Below are positions 27,014-35,042 of a stretch of DNA of 64,000 bases, piece after piece (the stretch's first letter is position 1; each line of letters begins with the position of its first letter). The notes beneath the pieces are model-generated. The model was not told where the DNA came from, did no database searches, and was given only the letters and a program-made list of their open reading frames with translations. The stretch spans positions 186,001 to 250,000 of the forward strand of contig NZ_JOEM01000003.1 of NCBI RefSeq assembly GCF_000718135.1. Reading direction: 5' to 3'. This stretch comes from Streptomyces cyaneofuscatus (GTDB lineage Bacteria; Actinomycetota; Actinomycetes; Streptomycetales; Streptomycetaceae). Made by a program: the position numbers and the translations under genes.

Positions 27014-27730
27014 GTGGATTCCGTTCCACCAGAGGCGCCGGGCGACTCGGACCTGCTCGCCCTCCATGTGGCGGGTGACCCCGACGCCTTCGGTGAACTC
27101 GTACGCCGCCACCGCGACCGGCTGTGGGCCGTGGCGCTGCGCACCCTCGGGGACAGGGAAGAGGCGGCCGACGCCGTCCAGGACGCCCTCGTCTCCGCCT
27201 TCCGGGCCGCCCACACCTTCCGCGGCCAGTCCGCCGTCACGACCTGGCTGCACCGCATCACCGTCAACGCCTGCCTCGACCGGGTCCGCAAAGCCGCCTC
27301 CCGCAAGACGTCACCGGTGGACGACGCGGAGCGGCTCGACCAGCTCCTGGAACCCCACGAGTCGGCCGAAGCCCCCGCCGAACGGCAGGATCTGCACCGC
27401 CAGCTCTTCGCCGCCCTGGCCACCCTCCCCGCTGAACAGCGCGCGGCCCTCGTCCTGGTCGACATGCAGGGATATCCCGTGGCCGAGGCCGCCGACGTCC
27501 TGGGCGTCCCGACCGGGACCGTGAAGAGCCGGTGCGCCCGGGGCCGGGCGAGACTGGCCCCCCTGGTCCGGCACCTGCGCGGCGCGACCGGCGACGAGGA
27601 TCCCGACGGGGAGAGCCACGTCACCGGAAGGAACCGGACGCCTGGTGCATCCGTCCCATCTGCGTCAGGACCGAAGGACGTAGGAGCGAACGACCCGGCC
27701 GCTGTGAAGGGAGGAGGTGGACGCCCGTGA
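27014..27730 (+). CDS. sigM: ECF RNA polymerase sigma factor SigM
   Basis: The 238-residue protein has region 2 (DPDAFGELVRRHRDRLWAVA, then AADAVQDALVSAFRAAHTFRG) and region 4 (LPAEQRAALVLVDMQGYPVAEAA, VPTGTVKSRCARGRARL). The GTG at 27014 follows GGAGGGGGAG. The last ~45 residues are a low-complexity extension. It overlaps the anti-sigma gene by four bases (GTGA), so translation is coupled. The order murJ, pseudokinase, sigM, anti-sigma, trxB, trxA is the same as in mycobacteria, where SigM also responds to envelope or redox signals. Confidence 0.94.
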   Translation: MDSVPPEAPGDSDLLALHVAGDPDAFGELVRRHRDRLWAVALRTLGDREEAADAVQDALVSAFRAAHTFRGQSAVTTWLHRITVNACLDRVRKAASRKTSPVDDAERLDQLLEPHESAEAPAERQDLHRQLFAALATLPAEQRAALVLVDMQGYPVAEAADVLGVPTGTVKSRCARGRARLAPLVRHLRGATGDEDPDGESHVTGRNRTPGASVPSASGPKDVGANDPAAVKGGGGRP

Positions 27731-28731
27731 CATCCACGACCGGCACGGCCCAGCACCCGGAGGTCTCCGAGATCTCCGATCTCACCGAGGGGCTGCTCAC
27801 CCCTTCCCGCGCGGGAGAGATCCGCGACCACCTCGCGGAGTGCGAGCTGTGCGCGGAGGTACGGGACTCCCTGGAGGAGGTCCGCGAGCTGCTCGGCACC
27901 CTGCCGGAACCTGAGCCGATGCCCGAAGACATCGCCGCCCGGATCGACGCGGCGCTCGCCGCCGAGGCCCGTCCCGCCTTTCCCGCCGATGAGGCGGCAG
28001 ACGATTCCCGGACCACCGCTGTTTCACGCGATGCCGACGCTTCACGTGAAGATGCCGATGTTTCACGTGAAACATCGAGCGCGGATACCGGCGGCCCGTC
28101 CTCCGTGATGCCCCGCACCGACTCCTCCCCGGCCCGCCCTGCGGGCCACCCCCAAGGGTCCACGGGGCCCGGGCGCAACCGTGCCCGACGCCGTCGGCGT
28201 GCGGTGTTCCTGGGCACCGCGTGCGGCGCCGCGATCATCGGCATGAGCGTCTTCTTCCTCCAGAACCTGTCGTCGTCCTCCGACTCCTCGGGTGCGTCGG
28301 CCGACCGTGCTGTCAGCGCATCCGAGGGCGGGGCACACGCCTACTCCCAGGACACGCTGGAGACCGAGGTCCAGGACCTCCTGGCCGGTGACGTCGGCGC
28401 GGAGGACTTCACCGGGCAGAAACGGTCGCCGAGCGAGGACGAGCAGGTGGCACCGGAAGCGGAATCGCCCGACACCAAGGCCTCCAGGAGCCCGCTCATC
28501 GCCCCTGCCGTCGCCGTACCCCCGTGCGTGCAGCAGGCCACCGGCCGCACCACACCGGCCCTCGCCATCGACGAAGGGACCTATCAGGGGACGGACGCCT
28601 TCCTCGTCGTCCTTCCTCACCCGAGCGACCCCACCCGCGTGCAGGCCTATGTCGTCGCCTCCTCCTGCGTGGACACCGCTCCCGGGTCGACCGGTCGACT
28701 GCTGCTCACAGAGGCGTACGACCGCCCCTGA
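27727..28731 (+). CDS. Anti-sigma factor with zinc-binding ZAS motif
   Basis: The 334-residue protein starts with a cytoplasmic anti-sigma domain containing H35, C39 and C42 (HLAECELC), the HxxxCxxC zinc motif. A disordered linker of about 70 residues leads to one membrane helix near 160-175 (FLGTACGAAIIGMSVFFL), and an extracytoplasmic part with C-terminal cysteines. It should hold SigM at the membrane. GAGGAGGTG precedes the GTG start, which overlaps the sigM stop. Unusually, the linker DNA contains one perfect and two imperfect parS sites, encoding VSRET and related peptides. Confidence 0.9.
   Translation: MTSTTGTAQHPEVSEISDLTEGLLTPSRAGEIRDHLAECELCAEVRDSLEEVRELLGTLPEPEPMPEDIAARIDAALAAEARPAFPADEAADDSRTTAVSRDADASREDADVSRETSSADTGGPSSVMPRTDSSPARPAGHPQGSTGPGRNRARRRRRAVFLGTACGAAIIGMSVFFLQNLSSSSDSSGASADRAVSASEGGAHAYSQDTLETEVQDLLAGDVGAEDFTGQKRSPSEDEQVAPEAESPDTKASRSPLIAPAVAVPPCVQQATGRTTPALAIDEGTYQGTDAFLVVLPHPSDPTRVQAYVVASSCVDTAPGSTGRLLLTEAYDRP
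28060..28073. other. parS site inside the anti-sigma gene
   Basis: GTTTCACGTGAAAC is read in frame as V-S-R-E-T. Two imperfect copies lie just upstream, GCTTCACGTGAAGA at 28039-28052 and a half-site GTTTCACGCG at 28021-28030. Confidence 0.93.
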
Positions 28732-28749
28732 GGACCGCTACGGCACGTC

Positions 28750-28776
28750 GGGAATGCAACACCCGTAGGATCCGTT
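28750..28776 (+). promoter_or_regulatory. SigR-type promoter of trxBA
   Basis: GGGAAT (28750-28755) and GTT (28774-28776) are 18 bp apart, the consensus of the Streptomyces disulfide-stress sigma factor SigR. It lies about 70 bp upstream of trxB. Confidence 0.85.
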
Positions 28777-28844
28777 GGGTGGGGTGAGAGTCGTTGAACC
28801 GACCCCGTAGGCAGTAGGCAGTCTGCAGAGACGAGGAAGAACCC

Positions 28845-29816
28845 GTGAGCGACGTCCGTAATGTGATCATCATCGGCTCCGGACCGGCCGGGTACACGGC
28901 CGCGCTCTACACCGCTCGTGCCTCACTGAACCCGCTGGTCTTCGAGGGCGCGGTCACGGCCGGCGGCGCACTGATGAACACCACCGACGTGGAGAACTTC
29001 CCCGGCTTCCAGGACGGCATCATGGGCCCCGAGCTCATGGACAACATGCGAGCCCAGGCCGAGCGCTTCGGCGCCGAGCTGGTTCCCGACGATGTCGTCG
29101 CGGTGGACCTCACCGGCGACATCAAGACGGTCACCGACACGGCGGGCACCGTACACCGTGCCAAGGCCGTCATCGTCACCACCGGCTCCCAGCACCGCAA
29201 GCTCGGGCTGCCCAACGAGGACGCCCTCTCCGGCCGCGGTGTCTCCTGGTGCGCCACCTGCGACGGCTTCTTCTTCAAGGACCACGACATCGCCGTCGTC
29301 GGCGGCGGCGACACGGCCATGGAGGAGGCGACCTTCCTCTCCCGCTTCGCCAAGTCCGTCACCATCGTCCACCGCCGCGACACCCTGCGTGCCTCCAAGG
29401 CGATGCAGGACCGGGCCTTCGCCGACCCGAAGATCAAGTTCGCCTGGGACAGCGAGGTCGCCGAGGTCAAGGGTGAGCAGAAGCTCTCGGGCCTGACCCT
29501 GCGGAACACCAAGACCGGCGAGCTCTCCGAGCTCCCGGTGACCGGCCTCTTCATCGCCGTCGGACACGACCCGCGCACCGAGCTCTTCAAGGGCCAGCTG
29601 GAGCTCGACGACGAGGGTTACCTGAAGGTCGAGGCGCCCTCCACCCGCACCAACCTGACCGGTGTCTTCGGCGCCGGTGACGTGGTCGACCACACCTACC
29701 GGCAGGCCATCACCGCCGCCGGCACCGGCTGCTCCGCCGCGCTGGACGCCGAGCGCTTCCTCGCCGCGCTGGCCGACGTGGAGCCCGCCGAGCCGGAGAA
29801 GACCCCGGCAGTCTGA
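28845..29816 (+). CDS. trxB: Thioredoxin reductase
   Basis: The 323-residue flavoenzyme reduces thioredoxin with NADPH. FAD binding is [11 protein letters not shown] (residues 11-21), the redox pair is C136-C139 in WCATCDG, NADPH binding is [12 protein letters not shown] and the second FAD motif is [13 protein letters not shown] start with GAGGAAG upstream. It lies 44 bp before trxA and downstream of a SigR-type promoter, which fits induction by disulfide stress. Confidence 0.97.
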   Translation: MSDVRNVIIIGSGPAGYTAALYTARASLNPLVFEGAVTAGGALMNTTDVENFPGFQDGIMGPELMDNMRAQAERFGAELVPDDVVAVDLTGDIKTVTDTAGTVHRAKAVIVTTGSQHRKLGLPNEDALSGRGVSWCATCDGFFFKDHDIAVVGGGDTAMEEATFLSRFAKSVTIVHRRDTLRASKAMQDRAFADPKIKFAWDSEVAEVKGEQKLSGLTLRNTKTGELSELPVTGLFIAVGHDPRTELFKGQLELDDEGYLKVEAPSTRTNLTGVFGAGDVVDHTYRQAITAAGTGCSAALDAERFLAALADVEPAEPEKTPAV

Positions 29817-29860
29817 ACTTCCCCACCGCACGCCCACCCCGAGAGACTAAGGAGGCCGCC

Positions 29861-30196
29861 GTGGCCGGCGACCTGAAGCACGTAACCGACGACACGTTCG
29901 ACGATGTCGTCCTCAAGAGCGAGAAGCCCGTTCTGGTCGACTTCTGGGCTGCCTGGTGCGGCCCGTGCCGTCAGATCGCTCCCTCGCTGGAAGCGATCGC
30001 GGCGGAGCACGGCGACCAGATCGAGATCGTCAAGCTCAACATCGACGAGAACCCGGCCACCGCCGCCAAGTACGGCGTGATGTCCATCCCGACCCTGAAC
30101 GTCTACCAGGGCGGCGAGGTCGCCAAGACCATCGTCGGCGCCAAGCCGAAGGCTGCGATCCTCCGCGACCTCGAAGGCTTCATCAGCGCCAAGTAG
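29861..30196 (+). CDS. trxA: Thioredoxin
   Basis: The 111-residue protein has the active site W-C-G-P-C with C33 and C36, the buried Asp region VLVDFWAAWCGPC and the cis-proline loop MSIPTLNVY. It supplies reducing power to ribonucleotide reductase and other enzymes. AAGGAGG precedes the GTG at 29861. Cotranscribed with trxB; a parS site and a terminator follow. Confidence 0.97.
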   Translation: MAGDLKHVTDDTFDDVVLKSEKPVLVDFWAAWCGPCRQIAPSLEAIAAEHGDQIEIVKLNIDENPATAAKYGVMSIPTLNVYQGGEVAKTIVGAKPKAAILRDLEGFISAK

Positions 30197-30217
30197 TCAC
30201 GCGCGCCCCGGCGCGAT

Positions 30218-30231
30218 GTTTCACGTGAAAC
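30218..30231. other. parS site downstream of trxA
   Basis: Perfect GTTTCACGTGAAAC. Its right half (GAAAC) is also the outer edge of the following terminator stem. Confidence 0.94.
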
Positions 30232-30264
30232 GGGCCCACCCCCTCAACGGGGTGGGCCCGTTTC
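30227..30264. terminator. Bidirectional terminator between trxA and the GNAT gene
   Basis: GAAACGGGCCCACCCC (30227-30242) pairs perfectly with 30249-30264 around CTCAAC, between converging genes. Confidence 0.85.
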
Positions 30265-30282
30265 CGTACCGTCCGAGTCCGC

Positions 30283-30900
30283 TCAGAGCGGGCGCAGCGC
30301 CGGTTCCTTCTGCACTGCCCCCAGGAGCCGGTCGAGAGCCATCTCGACGTCCTCCTTCCAGGAGAGCGTCGTCCGCAGTTCCAGCCTCAACCGCGGATAC
30401 CGGGGGTGGGGCCGCACGGTCTTGAAGCCGACCGCCAGCAGGTGATCCGCCGGGAGCACGCAGCCGAACTCCTCCGCCCGGGCGTCCCCGAACGCCTCGA
30501 TCGCCTTGAAGCCCCGGCGCAGTACGTCCTTGGCCACCGTCTGCACCATGACGCGACCGAGCCCTTGGCCCTGATACCCCGGAACGATCAGACCGGTGAT
30601 GAGCTGAACGGCGTCGGGGGAGACCGGGCTGGTAGGGAAGGCCGTCGAGCGTGGGACGTAGGCAGGCGGCGCGTAGAGGACGAACCCCGCCGGGACGTCG
30701 TCCACATAGACCACCCGGCCGCAGGACCCCCACTCCAGGAGCACCCCGGAGATCCAGGCCTCCTTCTCCAGCTCCGGCTTGCCCGCCTTTACCGCGGCTT
30801 CCCCGCTGACCGGGTCAAGCTCCCAGAAGACGCACGCGCGGCAGCGCTCGGGGAGATCTTGAAGGTTGTCCAAGGTGAGCGGTACAAGCCGACGCCCCAT
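30283..30900 (-). CDS. GNAT family N-acetyltransferase
   Basis: The 205-residue product has the acetyl-CoA loop GYQGQGLGRVMVQTV (Q-G-x-G-x-G/A type) preceded by the beta-strand LITGLIVPGY. The N-terminal part contains cysteines (RCRACVFWELD). Substrate unknown. GAGGG lies ahead of the ATG at 30900. It occupies the position where mycobacteria carry cwlM between trxC and parB. It converges with trxA. Confidence 0.85.
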   Translation of the reverse strand: MGRRLVPLTLDNLQDLPERCRACVFWELDPVSGEAAVKAGKPELEKEAWISGVLLEWGSCGRVVYVDDVPAGFVLYAPPAYVPRSTAFPTSPVSPDAVQLITGLIVPGYQGQGLGRVMVQTVAKDVLRRGFKAIEAFGDARAEEFGCVLPADHLLAVGFKTVRPHPRYPRLRLELRTTLSWKEDVEMALDRLLGAVQKEPALRPL

Positions 30901-31141
30901 GGCGGCGATCCCTCACTTCTCTCGCCCGCCGCATCACGTGCGGCCGCCAGCGCGTTCCGTTCGTGGAACAGACTGCCGACGAATCCCCCGACGGCTCCCA
31001 GGCCCAGCCCGACCGTCACCAGCCGACTGCGGCTCACTGTTCGCAAGGTCCCCGCCCTCCTCCGAGGTCGATCACCGTGGATGCGCCATCCCAGATCGCA
31101 TCGTATCCACCCAGAGGTGATGCGGATACCGAGAGAGGGCA
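30901..31141. other. Gap upstream of the GNAT gene
   Basis: No gene is supported here. A minus-strand frame could encode a short glycine-zipper hydrophobic segment (LVTVGLGLGAVGGFVGSLF) but it overlaps the GNAT start by over 100 bases and its third-position GC is lower than that of neighbouring genes. Confidence 0.5.
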
Positions 31142-31187
31142 AAGGGCGGGCCGTGTTCCGGTGAGCACCGGAACACGGCCCGCCCTT
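31142..31187 (-). terminator. Terminator of the parAB operon
   Basis: A 22-bp perfect stem (31142-31163 with 31166-31187, core GGGCGGGCCGTGTTCCGGTG) lies 36 bp beyond the parB stop. Confidence 0.9.
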
Positions 31188-31222
31188 CACGCGGTCCTAC
31201 GGGCAAGCGGACGCCAGGGGAG

Positions 31223-32302
31223 TCAGCTCTCGTCGTCCTCGTCGGGAGCCTCGGCGAGACGGCGCTCCAGCACCTTTCCCTCACCCGGGGCGAGGGAGCC
31301 GAGAATCCGGTCCAGATCCTCCATCGAGGCGAACTCGACGGTGATCTTCCCCTTCTTCTGGCCCAGGTCGACCTTCACCCGGGTCTCGAAGCGGTCCGAG
31401 AGCCGGGTCGCCAGATCGGTCAGTGCGGGGGACAGCCGCGCACCGGCCCGGGGGCCCTTCGGCTTGGGCGAGCTCGTGGGACGCGAACCCATGAGCGTCA
31501 CGATCTCCTCGACCGCGCGGACCGAGAGGCCCTCCGCAACGATGCGGTGGGCCAGCCGGTCCTGCTCCTCGGAGTCGTCCACCGACAGCAGGGCGCGGGC
31601 GTGGCCGGCCGAGAGAACGCCCGCGGCCACCCGCCGCTGCACGGGCGGCGAGAGCCGCAGGAGCCGCAGCGTGTTGGACACCTGGGGACGGGACCGCCCG
31701 ATCCGGTCGGCCAGCTGGTCATGGGTGCACTTGAAGTCCTTGAGGAGCTGGTCGTACGCGGCAGCCTCCTCCAGCGGGTTCAGCTGAGCCCGGTGGAGGT
31801 TCTCCAGCAGGGCGTCCAGGAGGAGCTTCTCGTCGTCCGTGTCGCGGACGATGCTCGGAATCCGCTCCAGGCCCGCTTCACGGGAGGCGCGCAGACGGCG
31901 CTCGCCCATGATGAGCTCGTAGCGGTCCGTCCCCACCTTGCGTACGACGACCGGCTGGAGAAGACCCACCTCCTTGATGGAGGTGACCAGCTCGGCCAGG
32001 GCGTCCTCGTCGAAGACCTCACGGGGCTGGCGGGGGTTCGGCGTGATCGAACCGATGGGCAGCTCGGCGAAGTACGCACCGGACGTCCCCGACTCCTGGT
32101 CCGGCGCGGACGCCGGCTCCGGCACCACCGGGGACGACGGGAGTGCGGTCACCTTCGCGGCCGCCACCCCCCGCTCCGCCGTCAGAACCGGTCCCCCGCC
32201 GGAGGCGGAACCGCCTCCCGGGCCCGGCACCTGCTTCTCCTGGGGAGCGGCGGGGATCAGCGCACCGAGCCCACGCCCCAGCCCTCTACGTCGCTCACTC
32301 AC
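31223..32302 (-). CDS. parB: Chromosome partitioning protein ParB
   Basis: The 359-residue CTPase/clamp protein starts VSERRRGLGRGLGALIP, has the ParB N-terminal domain with ELPIGSITPNPRQPRE and the CTP motif MGERRLRASREAG, the helix-turn-helix TLRLLRLSPPVQRRVAAGVLS region preceded by IGRSRPQVS, and a C-terminal dimer domain. It loads at parS, spreads and condenses the origin. The GTG at 32302 overlaps the parA stop (GTGA), so translation is coupled. Confidence 0.97.
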   Translation of the reverse strand: MSERRRGLGRGLGALIPAAPQEKQVPGPGGGSASGGGPVLTAERGVAAAKVTALPSSPVVPEPASAPDQESGTSGAYFAELPIGSITPNPRQPREVFDEDALAELVTSIKEVGLLQPVVVRKVGTDRYELIMGERRLRASREAGLERIPSIVRDTDDEKLLLDALLENLHRAQLNPLEEAAAYDQLLKDFKCTHDQLADRIGRSRPQVSNTLRLLRLSPPVQRRVAAGVLSAGHARALLSVDDSEEQDRLAHRIVAEGLSVRAVEEIVTLMGSRPTSSPKPKGPRAGARLSPALTDLATRLSDRFETRVKVDLGQKKGKITVEFASMEDLDRILGSLAPGEGKVLERRLAEAPDEDDES

Positions 32303-33372
32303 TGAATGCCCTCCGAAACGTTCTGCTGGCTGTTCTGAATCGCGTGGGCGTGCTGGGCCTCGTAGTGCACCCCGACACCCCGCAGGGCGATCTCCCGGGC
32401 GGCTTCGAGATACGAGAGCGAGCCGCTGGACCCCGGGTCGTAGGTCAGCACGGTCTGCCCGTAACTCGGCGCCTCCGAGATACGGACGGACCGCGGGATG
32501 CTCGTCCGCAGCACTTCCTTGCCGAAGTGGGTACGGACCTCCTCGGCGACCTGGGAGGCGAGCCTGGTCCTGCCGTCGTACATGGTCAACAGGATCGTGG
32601 ACACATGCAGATCCGGGTTCAAGTGGCCCCGCACCAGGTCGACATTGCGCAGCAGCTGACCCAGGCCCTCCAGCGCGTAGTACTCGCACTGGATGGGGAT
32701 CAGCACCTCCGCCCCGGCCACCATGGCGTTCACCGTGAGCAGGCCGAGGGAGGGCGGGCAGTCGATGAGGATGTAGTCCAGCGGCTGCTCGTACGCCTGG
32801 ATGGCCCGCTGGAGACGGCTCTCCCGCGCCACCAGCGACACGAGCTCGATCTCCGCACCGGCGAGATCGATCGTCGCGGGGGCGCAGAAGAGACCCTCGA
32901 CGTCCGGGACAGGCTGCACCACTTCGGAGAGCGGCCGGCTCTCCACCAGCACGTCATAGATCGACGGAACATCGGAGTGGTGATCGATCCCCAGCGCTGT
33001 GGAGGCATTGCCCTGGGGGTCGAGGTCGACCACCAGGACCCGAGCACCGTGCAGGGCCAGCGAAGCAGCGAGGTTGACCGTCGTGGTCGTCTTACCGACC
33101 CCGCCCTTCTGGTTGGCCACCACGATGACGCGGGTCCGGTCAGGGCGAGGCAGCCCCTCACCGGCGCGACCGAGGGCCTCCACGGCCAGCTGGGCAGCGC
33201 GACCGATGGGTGTGTCGTCCATCGGCGGCGGTGTTTCACGTGAAACACCGTCCCCCACGGACTCGGTTCGGGGGCCGGGGACCGGATCGGTCATCGGTCC
33301 CGCGATGTTGGCGTCGGACCGCAACGGTTCACTCTCCTCGACTTCAGGCTCGCAATGAGGAGAGCCTGCCAT
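32299..33372 (-). CDS. parA: Chromosome partitioning ATPase ParA
   Basis: The 357-residue ATPase has the deviant Walker A KGGVGKTT (residues 89-96), VDLDPQGNAST and IDCPPSLGLLTVNA. It moves ParB-bound origins into spores. The open frame extends to 33552; the ATG at 33372 gives the usual Streptomyces N-terminus, but its ribosome site is weak and an internal ATG at MTDPVPGP is possible. A parS site lies inside the gene (VSRET at residues 43-47), and another 150 bp upstream. Confidence 0.94.
   Translation of the reverse strand: MAGSPHCEPEVEESEPLRSDANIAGPMTDPVPGPRTESVGDGVSRETPPPMDDTPIGRAAQLAVEALGRAGEGLPRPDRTRVIVVANQKGGVGKTTTTVNLAASLALHGARVLVVDLDPQGNASTALGIDHHSDVPSIYDVLVESRPLSEVVQPVPDVEGLFCAPATIDLAGAEIELVSLVARESRLQRAIQAYEQPLDYILIDCPPSLGLLTVNAMVAGAEVLIPIQCEYYALEGLGQLLRNVDLVRGHLNPDLHVSTILLTMYDGRTRLASQVAEEVRTHFGKEVLRTSIPRSVRISEAPSYGQTVLTYDPGSSGSLSYLEAAREIALRGVGVHYEAQHAHAIQNSQQNVSEGIQ
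33233..33246. other. parS site inside parA
   Basis: Perfect GTTTCACGTGAAAC within the variable N-terminal region of parA, read in the coding frame as V-S-R-E-T. Confidence 0.95.
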
Positions 33373-33518
33373 GCTTTCGGGGTCGTGAACCAGCGAGGCC
33401 CGCTGATCTGTGGATGAATCCGGGCGTGTGGACAACTCGGTAACCCGTACGGGTTTCCGGTCGCGCGGTGTGGCAGCCGCACGACCGCGGCCGATGATTC
33501 CCTGCAGCAGAGAGCGAC

Positions 33519-33532
33519 GTTTCACGTGAAAC
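33519..33532. other. parS site upstream of parA
   Basis: Perfect GTTTCACGTGAAAC in the 317-bp gap between parA and rsmG, where the parAB promoters should lie. No gene is seen in the gap, so ParB bound here could feed back on parAB. Confidence 0.93.
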
Positions 33533-33689
33533 ACGATGCCCCCGCATCGCAACTACCAGGCCACGACACTCCGCAGGGGGTACAGATGGCCACTTTCCCG
33601 GCATTTCACTGCTAGACGGTAGAGATCGCTTGGAAGGGGCCATGCCGGACCGCTCTCCACCCGGCCGACCCCGACACGAGCGGCAGCCC

Positions 33690-34406
33690 TCAGCGGCGGC
33701 GTCGGGTGCGCCCCACCCGCGCGGCCTTGGCCCTCTTTGCGGCGAACCTCACACCGCCCGGGCTCTCGCCCACCACCACGCGCACCACCGTGGAGAGCGG
33801 ATCGACCACGCCCTCGCCGACCTGGAGCACCTCGGTCTCCAGCACACCGAGCTTGCTCAGGGCCGCCCGGGCGCCGTTGATCTCTTCCTCGGCGGTGTCG
33901 CCCTTCAGTGCGAGCATCTCCCCGTAGGGCCGCAGCAGGGGCACGCCCCAGCCTGCCAGCCGGTCCAGCGGCGCCACGGCACGAGCGGTCACCACATGGA
34001 CGGGCTGAAGCGTCCCGAGGACCTCCTCGGCCCTCCCACGCACCACCGTCACATGGTCCAGGCCGAGCAGCTCGACGACCTCCTGGAGAAAGTTCGTCCG
34101 GCGGAGCAGCGGCTCCAGCAGCGTGATCTTGAGGTCGGGGCGTACCAGGGCCAGCGGGATGCCGGGCAGGCCGGCGCCCGAGCCCACATCGCAGACCGTC
34201 ACGCCTTCCGGCACCACCTCGGAGAGCACCGCGCAGTTCAGCAGGTGCCGCTCCCACAGCCGCGGCACCTCACGCGGTCCGATCAGGCCACGCTTCACGC
34301 CGGCATCGGCGAGCAGCTCCGCGTACCGGACAGCCTCCGGGAAGAGCTCTCCGAATACCGCCTGCGCCTCTTCAGGTGCCTGGGGGAGCTCTGCAGCGTC
34401 CGTCAC
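33690..34406 (-). CDS. rsmG: 16S rRNA m7G527 methyltransferase RsmG (GidB)
   Basis: The 238-residue methyltransferase has the SAM motif [16 protein letters not shown] and the preceding [15 protein letters not shown], plus [15 protein letters not shown]. It methylates G527 of 16S rRNA; loss gives low-level streptomycin resistance in actinomycetes. The GTG at 34406 is chosen because GGAAGGA precedes it; the frame begins at a GTG at 34430. The C-terminus is very basic (RVGRTRRRR). Confidence 0.95.
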   Translation of the reverse strand: MTDAAELPQAPEEAQAVFGELFPEAVRYAELLADAGVKRGLIGPREVPRLWERHLLNCAVLSEVVPEGVTVCDVGSGAGLPGIPLALVRPDLKITLLEPLLRRTNFLQEVVELLGLDHVTVVRGRAEEVLGTLQPVHVVTARAVAPLDRLAGWGVPLLRPYGEMLALKGDTAEEEINGARAALSKLGVLETEVLQVGEGVVDPLSTVVRVVVGESPGGVRFAAKRAKAARVGRTRRRR

Positions 34407-34515
34407 GGGGACCGTCCTTCCGTACCGCACTAGCGCACTGGGGGTGGCTGACTATCAGGCTGACAAAGATCGGCCCCGCCTGCGAACAGACGGGGCCGAC
34501 AGTACAAGGATCCGG

Positions 34516-35028
34516 TCAGGCCGGGAGAACGACGACGAAGCGCTGCGGCTCCTCGCCCTCCGACTCGCTCCGGAGACCGGCTGCGGCGATCGCGTCGTGC
34601 ACGACCTTGCGCTCGAACGGCGTCATCGGGTCCAGCTTGACCGGCTGGCCCGAGGTCTTGACGTCGTTGGCGGCCTTGGCACCCAGCTCGGCGAGGATCT
34701 CGCGCTTCTTGGCCCGGAAGCCGCCGATGTCCAGCATCAGACGGCTGCGGTCGCCGGTCTCCCGGTGGACCGCCAGCCGGGTCAGCTCCTGGAGCGCCTC
34801 CAGCACCTCACCGTCGCGTCCCACGAGCTTCTGGAGTTCACGCGGGGAGTCGCTGATGATCGATACCGCGGCCCGGTCCGCCTCGACGTCCATGTCGATG
34901 TCGCCGTCGAGGTCGGCGATGTCGAGCAGGCCTTCGAGGTAGTCGGCTGCGATCTCCCCCTCCTGCTCAAGGCGGGTCAGAGTGTCGCTGCCCTCGGCGG
35001 CGGCCGTGGAGGTGGTGCCTTCCGTCAC
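34516..35028 (-). CDS. jag: Jag/KhpB-type RNA-binding protein (KH and R3H)
   Basis: The 170-residue product has a KH-like segment (VSIISDSPRELQKLVGRDGEVLEALQ) and a C-terminal R3H domain with PFERKVVHDAI. Jag/KhpB binds RNA with KhpA and is coupled to YidC. AGGAG precedes the GTG at 35028, and the gene sits 14 bp after yidC. Length is typical of actinobacteria. Confidence 0.95.
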   Translation of the reverse strand: MTEGTTSTAAAEGSDTLTRLEQEGEIAADYLEGLLDIADLDGDIDMDVEADRAAVSIISDSPRELQKLVGRDGEVLEALQELTRLAVHRETGDRSRLMLDIGGFRAKKREILAELGAKAANDVKTSGQPVKLDPMTPFERKVVHDAIAAAGLRSESEGEEPQRFVVVLPA

Positions 35029-35042
35029 GGGTGGACTCCTTC

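Noticed and set aside
30789..31190. Small minus-strand frame with a glycine-zipper hydrophobic stretch before the GNAT gene
   Set aside because: It would overlap the GNAT start by over 100 bases, lacks a ribosome site and has lower third-position GC than its neighbours.
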